Below, in pieces: positions 9,597-17,367 of a DNA stretch of 64,000 bases (position 1 is its first letter; each line of letters starts with the position of its first letter). The position numbers and the translations under genes are program-made. Source of the stretch: Calditrichota bacterium (GTDB taxonomy: Bacteria > Zhuqueibacterota > Zhuqueibacteria > Zhuqueibacterales > Geothermadaptataceae). The notes beneath the pieces were generated by a model. That model did not search any database. It was not told the origin of the DNA and was given only the letters and a program-made list of their open reading frames with translations. The DNA is taken from assembly GCA_008501765.1 (NCBI GenBank), contig QQUE01000007.1, positions 62,001 through 126,000 on the forward strand, read 5' to 3'.

Positions 9597-10610
9597 ATGG
9601 TCATCGTGATGAATAAAAATGCAACCCAGGCTGAAATTGAAAATGTGGTGGCCACACTCATCGACAAAAATTTTGATGTGCACCGGTCGACGGGCATCAG
9701 TCGCACGGTAATTGGTGCTATCGGCGATAAGCAGGCGTTTGATGAGCGGGAATTTCTCGTTTTGGATGGCGTGAGTGAAGTCGTTCGAATTACCGAGCCA
9801 TACAAGCTGGCCAGCCGCACTTTTCAGCAGGAAGATACGATTATTAAAATCAAAGATGTACAAATAGGCGGTGACGAAGTTGTGGTTATGGCCGGCCCTT
9901 GCGCGGTCGAAAGTGCGACGCAAATAGAAACGATCGCGGCTGAAGTTAAAAAGGCTGGCGCCAAAATATTGCGTGGTGGTGCATTCAAACCACGCACATC
10001 GCCCTATTCTTTTCAGGGATTGGGCGAAGAGGGGCTGCAACAAATGCGCTCAGCGGCTGATAAAAATGATTTGCTTGTGGTATCTGAAATAATGGATCGA
10101 TCTCAGGTTAAAATTATGGTAAAATATTGCGATATTTTACAGGTTGGTGCGCGGAACATGCAAAATTTCGATCTATTAAAATCGTTGGGAAAAATCGCCA
10201 AGCCGATTTTATTAAAACGCGGCATGTCGGCGACCATCGAGGAAACGTTGATGTCAGCCGAGTATATAATGTCAGGGGGAAATTATCAGGTGATAATTTG
10301 TGAGCGCGGCATCCGCACCTTTGAAAAATATACCCGCAATACAATGGATATTTCTTCGATTCCGGTAATACAGAAATTGAGCCATTTGCCAATAATTGCT
10401 GATCCCAGCCATGGAACCGGCATCCGAAATAAAGTAGCCCCGATGGCCCGTGCTGCTGTGGCAGCCGGCGCACATGGTCTGCAAATCGAAGTACACAACG
10501 ATCCGGATCATGCGGCATCAGACGGCGCCCAATCGCTTTATCCCGAGCAGTTTGCCCATTTGATGAAAGAATGCCGTTTGATCGCAAACGCGATCGGTAA
10601 AAAAATGTAG
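9597..10610 (+). CDS. aroF: 3-deoxy-7-phosphoheptulonate synthase with N-terminal ferredoxin-like regulatory domain
   Basis: MAGPCAVES, RGGAFKPRTSPYSFQGLGEEGL, DPSHGTGIR motifs. Confidence 0.93.
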   Translation: MVIVMNKNATQAEIENVVATLIDKNFDVHRSTGISRTVIGAIGDKQAFDEREFLVLDGVSEVVRITEPYKLASRTFQQEDTIIKIKDVQIGGDEVVVMAGPCAVESATQIETIAAEVKKAGAKILRGGAFKPRTSPYSFQGLGEEGLQQMRSAADKNDLLVVSEIMDRSQVKIMVKYCDILQVGARNMQNFDLLKSLGKIAKPILLKRGMSATIEETLMSAEYIMSGGNYQVIICERGIRTFEKYTRNTMDISSIPVIQKLSHLPIIADPSHGTGIRNKVAPMARAAVAAGAHGLQIEVHNDPDHAASDGAQSLYPEQFAHLMKECRLIANAIGKKM

Positions 10611-10685
10611 GACGAAGAAAACAGGCAAATGGGAAAAATGTTCAGGTAAATTAAGACATTCTTGACAAACGGAATTAATTACATT

Positions 10686-11780
10686 ATGGGAATTCAAGTC
10701 ACAGTTGTTGGTGTTGGCCTCATCGGGGGTTCTTTATGCAAGGCATTTAAACGTGTTATGCCCGAAGTGCAATTGACCGGTGTCGACTGCTCTGAAGTCA
10801 TTGATTATGCACTCAAAGAAGCGATTATTGATACCGGGTATTTATCCGAACAATTGGAAACAGTGTGCGAAAAAGCTGATTTTATTTTCATTGCGACACC
10901 CCCTAAAATTGCATTGAAACTATTACCAATCATTGCAAAAAACTGTAAACCAAAATGCATAGTTACGGATGTGTGCAGTATTAAAAATGATCTCATGCAA
11001 TGTGCCAGAGAAAATTTTGCTGATTCCTCCGGCGTGTTTATCGGCGGTCATCCCATGGCCGGGACGGAAAAACCTGGAATTGAATCATCAGATCCATATT
11101 TATTCGAAAACGCCATTTATGTTTTAACACCAAATGGCTTTGAATCACAAAAAGCAGTAAAAAAATTGGCTGGGCTGATTGAAAAAACTGGCGCTTATAT
11201 TTTGCTGTTGAGCGCTGACGAACACGATAAAATTGCCGCCGGCGTCAGCCATTTGCCGCAAATGTTAGCGCTCACACTGATGCTTTACATCGCTGAGAAA
11301 AATAATGAAAATGATATTTATTTGAAAATGGCAGCCGGTGGTTTTAGGGATATGACTCGCATAGCATCGAGCCCTTTTGCCATTTGGCAGGATATATGTG
11401 ATGGCAATCTCAGCAAGATTTTAGCAGAAATTGATGGCTTTTCCGCGGCATTGGCAAACACACGCCGGCTCCTCGTCGAAGGGGCACTTGAAACAAGTTT
11501 CGCTGAATCTGCACACAGCCGACTCGCGATTCCGAAGGATTCCCGTGGGTTTATGACTCCCAATTTCGATTTATCCGTTGATGTGCAGGATCATTCCGGT
11601 GTTATTGCAAAAATTGCAAATGTGCTCGCTGATGCTCAAATTAACATTCGGGATATCGAAGTTCTGAAAGTGAGGGAAGACGAAGGTGGGACATTACGCC
11701 TGTCATTTGAATCGGAAAAAGCACGGAAGCAGGCGAAATCAATCCTGCAAAAAGAAGGACATGTTTGCCATAACAGATGA
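10686..11780 (+). CDS. tyrA: Prephenate dehydrogenase with C-terminal ACT domain
   Basis: GVGLIGGSLCKAFKR Rossmann motif, GGHPMAGTEKPG, C-terminal DHSGVIAKIANVLADAQINIRDIEV. ORF track starts 10662; ATG at 10686 gives the natural N-terminus. Confidence 0.88.
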   Translation: MGIQVTVVGVGLIGGSLCKAFKRVMPEVQLTGVDCSEVIDYALKEAIIDTGYLSEQLETVCEKADFIFIATPPKIALKLLPIIAKNCKPKCIVTDVCSIKNDLMQCARENFADSSGVFIGGHPMAGTEKPGIESSDPYLFENAIYVLTPNGFESQKAVKKLAGLIEKTGAYILLLSADEHDKIAAGVSHLPQMLALTLMLYIAEKNNENDIYLKMAAGGFRDMTRIASSPFAIWQDICDGNLSKILAEIDGFSAALANTRRLLVEGALETSFAESAHSRLAIPKDSRGFMTPNFDLSVDVQDHSGVIAKIANVLADAQINIRDIEVLKVREDEGGTLRLSFESEKARKQAKSILQKEGHVCHNR

Positions 11781-11810
11781 AAATTTTAACAGCAAAAGTG
11801 CAGGTCGCTA

Positions 11811-13094
11811 TTGAAACTCCATAAAGTAGGCCGGTTGCATGGTGAATTACACGTGCCCGGCGATAAATCCATTTCTCAGCGGGCATTGCTGTTCGCGGCT
11901 TTGGCCGAAGGCACGAGTAAAATTACCGGTCTTTCGGAGGCTGACGATGTGCAAAGTATGGCCGCGTGCCTGCAGCAACTCGGAGTCAAAATCGAACAAA
12001 AAAATGGCATCTGTTACGTCCACGGCCGCGGATTGCATGGATTAAGAGCACCAGCAGGCGCATTGGATTGCGGTAATTCTGGTACGACAATGCGACTACT
12101 CGCAGGTGTGCTGGCCGGACAAAATTTCGATTCGGTGCTAATTGGCGACCACAGTCTCAACAGCCGCCCGATGCGGCGCATTGTTGAGCCGCTCGCTTCA
12201 ATGGGAGCGGAGATTGAAACCGCTGCGGAGGGCACAGCCCCGTTAAAAATTCATGGCAAGAAACTGCGGGGAATTACCTATGCTTTGCCGGTGGCGTCGG
12301 CCCAGGTAAAATCCGCAGTTCTGTTGGCAGGGCTGTTCGCTGACGGCAAAACTGTGGTTATTGAACCTGAGCAGTCACGTGACCACACTGAAATCATGAT
12401 GGCAGCCATGGGCGTTTCGGTGACGCAAAACAATTCCGAGATCAGGCTCGGAGCCGAACGTTTGCAAGCAACAGAAATCGAAATCCCGGGAGATGTCTCA
12501 GCGGCAGCCTTTTTTATCGTAGCTGGATTGATTGTTCCGGACAGCGAAATAGTCATTAAAAATGTTGGATTGAATCCAACGCGCAGTTATCTTATCGACC
12601 TGTTAAAACAGGCCAACGCCCAAATTGAAATACAAAATAATCGAAATGCGAACGGCGAACTAATTGGTGATTTAAAGGTTTACTCAAGCTCTGTCAATGG
12701 ATTTACAGCGAGCGGGGCTGAAATTCCATTGCTCATCGATGAAATTCCAGTGCTGGCCGTCCTTGCAACCCAGGCTCGTGGTCGAACTCGCTTTCGCGAC
12801 GCGAAAGAATTGCGTGTCAAGGAATCCGATCGAATTGAGGCAATTGATATTAATTTACGGAAATTGGGTGTGCAATTAGAAACTTTTGCAGATGGTTTTA
12901 AAATTGTTGGACCACAGGAATTGCATGGCGGATTAATAAACACATTTCAAGATCACCGCATCGCAATGGCATTCGCGGTAGCATCGCTTATTGCCAGCGG
13001 TGAAACTGAAATTTCGAATGCACATGTGGCCACAGTCTCGTTTCCTGATTTCTTTGATAAATTACGGCATTTGAGTAGACAGGAATGGCACTGA
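11811..13094 (+). CDS. aroA: 3-phosphoshikimate 1-carboxyvinyltransferase (EPSP synthase)
   Basis: PGDKSISQRALLFAALAEG, DCGNSGTTMRLLAG, RVKESDRIEA, FQDHRIAMAF. Confidence 0.95.
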   Translation: MKLHKVGRLHGELHVPGDKSISQRALLFAALAEGTSKITGLSEADDVQSMAACLQQLGVKIEQKNGICYVHGRGLHGLRAPAGALDCGNSGTTMRLLAGVLAGQNFDSVLIGDHSLNSRPMRRIVEPLASMGAEIETAAEGTAPLKIHGKKLRGITYALPVASAQVKSAVLLAGLFADGKTVVIEPEQSRDHTEIMMAAMGVSVTQNNSEIRLGAERLQATEIEIPGDVSAAAFFIVAGLIVPDSEIVIKNVGLNPTRSYLIDLLKQANAQIEIQNNRNANGELIGDLKVYSSSVNGFTASGAEIPLLIDEIPVLAVLATQARGRTRFRDAKELRVKESDRIEAIDINLRKLGVQLETFADGFKIVGPQELHGGLINTFQDHRIAMAFAVASLIASGETEISNAHVATVSFPDFFDKLRHLSRQEWH

Positions 13095-13931
13095 ATGCGA
13101 TTTAAAAAACCACTCGGCGTTATTGGGACACCGATATCTCATTCACTGTCGCCACTATTGCACAATTATCTTGCAAATGAATACGAATTACCATTTCAAT
13201 ATTCCGCCTACCATGTGGATAAAATTTCACTAGAAGATGCTATTTCTGGCGCACGGGCATTAGGGTTCAGAGGATTGAATGTCACCGTGCCCCACAAAAA
13301 AAATATCATGCCTTTTCTTGATGAAATTGACGAATTCGCATTAAAAACGGGTGCAGTGAATACAGTACTTTTTGAAGATGAATTTACCACTGGATACAAC
13401 ACCGATATTTTCGGATTTCTCGATAGTTTGGCGATTGAATCTGTCGATCTTTCAGGAAAAAATGTTATTGTTTTAGGCGCAGGTGGAGCGGCTCATGCCA
13501 TCGTTTTTGCAGCGAAAAATGCTGGAGCGAGAACAATAAATATTGTCAATCGGACGCATGAAAAAGCAGTTGATCTGGCCCAAAAAACAGGATGCGAAGC
13601 GATAAATTTCTCAAAATTTACAGAAACCCCAACAGGCGACGTTGTTATAAATACCACTTCAGTGGGAATGTATCCCGAAGTTACGAAATGCCCTGTACCA
13701 CAATCTGTGTTCCGGGAAAAATGTGTTTATGTAGATATTGTGTATAATCCTGGTTTAACCCAGTTTTTGAAATTTGCCCACGACAGCGGGGCTAAAATAG
13801 TCAGTGGGATAGGGATGTTAATTTTTCAGGGCATTATGGCTATGGAAATTTGGTCTGGAGTAAAAATTGACCGTCAAAAACATTTTGAACCACTGAAAAA
13901 ACTACTGGTAAATGCGATTGAAAACCAATAA
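13095..13931 (+). CDS. aroE: Shikimate dehydrogenase
   Basis: GVIGTPISHSLSPLLHN, GLNVTVPHKK, GAGGAAHAIVFA. Confidence 0.95.
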   Translation: MRFKKPLGVIGTPISHSLSPLLHNYLANEYELPFQYSAYHVDKISLEDAISGARALGFRGLNVTVPHKKNIMPFLDEIDEFALKTGAVNTVLFEDEFTTGYNTDIFGFLDSLAIESVDLSGKNVIVLGAGGAAHAIVFAAKNAGARTINIVNRTHEKAVDLAQKTGCEAINFSKFTETPTGDVVINTTSVGMYPEVTKCPVPQSVFREKCVYVDIVYNPGLTQFLKFAHDSGAKIVSGIGMLIFQGIMAMEIWSGVKIDRQKHFEPLKKLLVNAIENQ

Positions 13932-14005
13932 TATCCCGCAGTGTTTGATTATTCTATATTTGATACATTTAGCATCTCGATTTGAATGATTAGTTAGGAA
14001 ATTTA

Positions 14006-15199
14006 ATGCCGCACTTACGCTATTTTACAGCAGGGGAATCTCACGGACAGGGGCTGGTTGGCATCCTCGAAGGACTGCCTGCCAATGTTGCAATCTCAAT
14101 CGAAAAAATTAATCAGCAGCTTGCTCGCCGGCAGCAAGGTTACGGTCGCGGTGGCCGGATGAAAATCGAGACCGATCAGGTGCAGATTCTCAGCGGTATT
14201 CGGCATGATAAAAGTTTGGGCAGCCCTATCAGTTTTTTAATCCAAAATCGTGATTGGAAAAACTGGGATAAAATAATGGCAGTTTCTGGCACAAATCCGC
14301 AGAAAAAAATTGTCGAAGTGCCACGCCCCGGGCATGCAGATTTGAGCGGTGCCATCAAATATGATCAATCGGATATGCGCAATATTCTCGAGCGTGCTTC
14401 GGCTCGGGAGACCGCAACCCGTGTGGCTTTGGGGGCAATTGCACGGCAATTTCTTGACGCATTGGGAATTGGAATCGCCAGTCATGTTATACAAATTGCC
14501 GAGGTGAAATCTGAAAAAACATTGATTGATTTTGGTTCGGTTGATTTCAACTTTGATTTAAAAAATCTCAATGAAATTGCTGATGCTTCGCCAGTTCGAT
14601 GTGTTGATAAAACTACTGCAGAAAAAATGATGGAAACCATTGATTCAGCGAAATCGAACCGCGATACTTGTGGTGGAATTTTTGAGGTGGTGGCGTTTAA
14701 TTTACCAGTGGGCCTCGGCAGCCATGTTCACTGGGATCGCCGCCTTGACTCCCAAATTGCAGCGGCAATGATGGGCATTCAAGCCATGAAAGGCGTGGAA
14801 ATCGGAGATGGGTTTGGGGGTGCATGCCGTTTTGGTTCGCAGGTGCACGATGAGATTTATTATGACCGCAGCGAAAACAAATTTTACAGAAAACAAAATA
14901 ATGCAGGTGGCCTGGAAGGTGGCATGACCAACGGGATGCCGGTGGTAGTACGCGTTGCGATGAAGCCGATTGCCACACTCATGCAACCGCTCGATTCTAT
15001 TGAATTAGAAAGCAAAAAGTCAGTCACTGCGCACGTTGAACGCTCGGATGTCACCGCTGTTCCCGCAGCAGCGGTAATCGGCGAGGCCATGCTAGCGCTC
15101 ACTATCGCAGGCTCGGTTTTGGATAAATTTGGCGGCGACTCTTTCGGTGAAGTTAAAAAGCGTTACGATGGTTGGCTGGAGTACACGAGCAACCGATGA
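14006..15199 (+). CDS. aroC: Chorismate synthase
   Basis: RYFTAGESHGQGL, RRQQGYGRGGRMKIE, RASARETATRVA, GGLEGGMTNG. Confidence 0.95.
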   Translation: MPHLRYFTAGESHGQGLVGILEGLPANVAISIEKINQQLARRQQGYGRGGRMKIETDQVQILSGIRHDKSLGSPISFLIQNRDWKNWDKIMAVSGTNPQKKIVEVPRPGHADLSGAIKYDQSDMRNILERASARETATRVALGAIARQFLDALGIGIASHVIQIAEVKSEKTLIDFGSVDFNFDLKNLNEIADASPVRCVDKTTAEKMMETIDSAKSNRDTCGGIFEVVAFNLPVGLGSHVHWDRRLDSQIAAAMMGIQAMKGVEIGDGFGGACRFGSQVHDEIYYDRSENKFYRKQNNAGGLEGGMTNGMPVVVRVAMKPIATLMQPLDSIELESKKSVTAHVERSDVTAVPAAAVIGEAMLALTIAGSVLDKFGGDSFGEVKKRYDGWLEYTSNR

Positions 15200-15744
15200 A
15201 AATGAAACGGAAACATATTTATCTCCTCGGATTTATGGGATGCGGCAAATCTACTTTGGGCAGAAAACTAGCGCAAGCGTTAGACATGCCATTCGTTGAC
15301 ACCGACATTATGATAGAAGTTAAAGCAGGAATGAGTGTGACGACTATTTTCGCCCAACTGGGTGAGACGAAATTTCGCGAGCTGGAAAAAGAAATACTTA
15401 TTGATTTGGCTCAAAATTGGGAGGAAGACAGTGTCGTGGCCCTCGGTGGTGGAACTCCGGCGCAGATTGGGGCGTGGCCATTGCTGCAGGCCAGCGGAAC
15501 GACTGTCTACGTTGAACGCACCCCAGAACAACTGTACAATCATGTTCGTTTTACCAATCGCCGCCCAGTTCTGCAAGAAGTAAAACAGGAGGAATTGCTC
15601 GGGCATATTGAAAAATTGTTGGAGAAAAGAGTGACCAATTATTTAAAGGCGGATCACATATTTAATTGCAAAGATGAGTGGGGAGTTGACGAAACCATCG
15701 ATCATTTAGTCAAATTGCTGAAGAAATCAGATGAAGAAAATTGA
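15172..15744 (+). CDS. aroK: Shikimate kinase
   Basis: LLGFMGCGKSTLGRKLA, VDTD, FRELEKE, ALGGGTP; likely start at an internal Met (MKMKRKHIYLLGF). Confidence 0.92.
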   Translation: MAGVHEQPMKMKRKHIYLLGFMGCGKSTLGRKLAQALDMPFVDTDIMIEVKAGMSVTTIFAQLGETKFRELEKEILIDLAQNWEEDSVVALGGGTPAQIGAWPLLQASGTTVYVERTPEQLYNHVRFTNRRPVLQEVKQEELLGHIEKLLEKRVTNYLKADHIFNCKDEWGVDETIDHLVKLLKKSDEEN

Positions 15745-16594
15745 TATTATACACGGCCCCAATTTAAACTTGTTGGGTTCGCGAGAGACGGAAATTTATG
15801 GAACAGAATCCCTCGAATCGATTAATAGTTATGTTAATTCAGCGGCTGAAGAATATGGGATTGCGTTCGATTTCTTTCAATCCAATCATGAAGGGCAGAT
15901 AATCGATCGTATTCACTCAGCAGAAAATAATGTCGATGGAGTTGTGATCAATCCGGCTGCCTTCACTCACTACAGCATTGCCATCCGCGATGCCATTGCG
16001 GCAATCAAAACACCGGTAGTTGAAGTGCATTTGACAGATATTTCCCAACGAGAAGCTTTCCGGAAAATCTCCGTAAGTGCCGATGTCTGCGTTGATCAGA
16101 TTTGTGGATTTGGCAAAAATAGTTACTTTTTTGGAGTTGAAGCTTTGGTCGGCCATTGGGCAGTAAATCGCATTCGAACAGAAAATAGTTCTACGCCAGA
16201 CAACGATAAACTTTTACGCTCGGTTGTGGAAATCTTGCACGAATCTTTTCCGAAATACGACTGGACCGGGATTTATTTGGTTGATGGCGATGCATTGGTT
16301 TTGCATAATTTCCAAGGGGCGCCATCGCCACACACACGCATTCCAATTGGGCAGGGCATTTGTGGCGCTGCTGTTGCGGAAGAAGAATCGATCATCGTTC
16401 CAGACGTCAATGCTGATCCGCGTTATCTTGCATGCAGCATCGAAACAAAATCTGAAATTGTCGTGCCGATTTATAGTGGAAAAAATATTATCGGTGAAAT
16501 TGATATCGACAGCCACCGGCCGGATGTTTTTCATAAACACGATCAAAAATTTCTGGAGCAAGTTGCTGCTGTAATAGGGGAGAAGTGGAAATAA
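15731..16594 (+). CDS. aroQ: Type II 3-dehydroquinate dehydratase fused to a C-terminal GAF/fRMsr-like domain
   Basis: N-term HGPNLNLLGSRETEIYG, FFQSNHEGQIID, INPAAFTHYSIAIRDA; C-term YDWTGIYLVDGDALVLHNFQG...IPIGQGICGAAV...RYLACSIETKSEIVVPIYSGKNIIGEIDIDS. Confidence 0.9.
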   Translation: MKKIDIIHGPNLNLLGSRETEIYGTESLESINSYVNSAAEEYGIAFDFFQSNHEGQIIDRIHSAENNVDGVVINPAAFTHYSIAIRDAIAAIKTPVVEVHLTDISQREAFRKISVSADVCVDQICGFGKNSYFFGVEALVGHWAVNRIRTENSSTPDNDKLLRSVVEILHESFPKYDWTGIYLVDGDALVLHNFQGAPSPHTRIPIGQGICGAAVAEEESIIVPDVNADPRYLACSIETKSEIVVPIYSGKNIIGEIDIDSHRPDVFHKHDQKFLEQVAAVIGEKWK

Positions 16595-16618
16595 AGGCAG
16601 AAAAAATCTGATTTCATA

Positions 16619-16652
16619 AATAAAAAGGCCGCTCAAATTGAGTGGCCTTTTT
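16619..16652. terminator. Bidirectional hairpin terminator between aroQ and the tRNA cluster
   Basis: AAAAAGGCCGCTCAAATTGAGTGGCCTTTTT. Confidence 0.7.
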
Positions 16653-16656
16653 CATG

Positions 16657-16728
16657 TGACCCCTAGGGGGCTCGAACCCCTGTTGCAGGAATGAAAGTCC
16701 TGAGTCCTAACCACTAGACGAAGGGGCC
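16657..16728 (-). tRNA. tRNA-Glu (TTC)
   Basis: Minus strand GGCCCCTTCGTCTAGTGGTTAGGACTCAGGACTTTCATTCCTGCAACAGGGGTTCGAGCCCCCTAGGGGTCA; cloverleaf, loop CTTTCAT. Confidence 0.95.
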
Positions 16729-16851
16729 ATGGTTAAAAGCAAGGTGCAAATAATAATTAATTTCGTGTAAAATGTCAATGAATAAATCTAATAGATTAAC
16801 GGTCTGAATATGAAATTAATCGCATGCAAAAAAATATTCTTATTCAAATTA

Positions 16852-16884
16852 AAAAAGGCCACTCAAAAATGAGTAGCCTTTTAA
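16852..16884. terminator. Hairpin upstream/downstream of duplicated tRNA-Glu
   Basis: AAAAGGCCACTCAAAAATGAGTAGCCTTTT, similar to 16619-16652. Confidence 0.55.
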
Positions 16885-16886
16885 TG

Positions 16887-16958
16887 TGACCCCTAGGGGG
16901 CTCGAACCCCTGTTGCAGGAATGAAAGTCCTGAGTCCTAACCACTAGACGAAGGGGCC
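16887..16958 (-). tRNA. tRNA-Glu (TTC), second identical copy
   Basis: Same 72-nt sequence as 16657-16728. Confidence 0.95.
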
Positions 16959-16990
16959 ATCAAAACTCAAAATCAAATTGTAAAGAAAAG

Positions 16991-17064
16991 GGTGAGCGAC
17001 GGGACTTGAACCCGCGGCCACCAGAGCCACAATCTGGCGCTCTACCACCTGAGCTACGCCCACC
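16991..17064 (-). tRNA. tRNA-His (GTG)
   Basis: GTGGGCGTAGCTCAGGTGGTAGAGCGCCAGATTGTGGCTCTGGTGGCCGCGGGTTCAAGTCCCGTCGCTCACC with G-1/C73. Confidence 0.94.
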
Positions 17065-17092
17065 ATTTAAAGACTTCCGCCTTCTATTTTAG

Positions 17093-17166
17093 TACGCCAG
17101 AGGGGAATCGAACCCATAACCTACGGCTTAGAAGGCCGTTGCTCTATCCGGTTGAGCTACTGGCGC
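17093..17166 (-). tRNA. tRNA-Arg (TCT)
   Basis: GCGCCAGTAGCTCAACCGGATAGAGCAACGGCCTTCTAAGCCGTAGGTTATGGGTTCGATTCCCCTCTGGCGTA. Confidence 0.94.
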
Positions 17167-17186
17167 TTTTTAAAAAAATGTGAATG

Positions 17187-17261
17187 TCGGGGCAGCAGGA
17201 TTCGAACCTGCGACCCCCTGGTCCCAAACCAGGTGCGCTAACCGGACTGCGCTATGCCCCG
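17187..17261 (-). tRNA. tRNA-Pro (TGG)
   Basis: CGGGGCATAGCGCAGTCCGGTTAGCGCACCTGGTTTGGGACCAGGGGGTCGCAGGTTCGAATCCTGCTGCCCCGA. Confidence 0.94.
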
Positions 17262-17367
17262 TTTCAAATTTTCAAAAAGAACTCGTCCGGGCCAACCAGA
17301 CAAGACGAATAAGATAGTGTTTTTTATTTGAATGTCAAGATTATTTTCGGGGATTTTTATCAATTCT

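Noticed and set aside
16600-17270. Integration site or genomic island at the tRNA cluster
   Set aside because: No integrase, direct repeats of tRNA 3' ends, or phage genes flank the cluster; genes on both sides look chromosomal.
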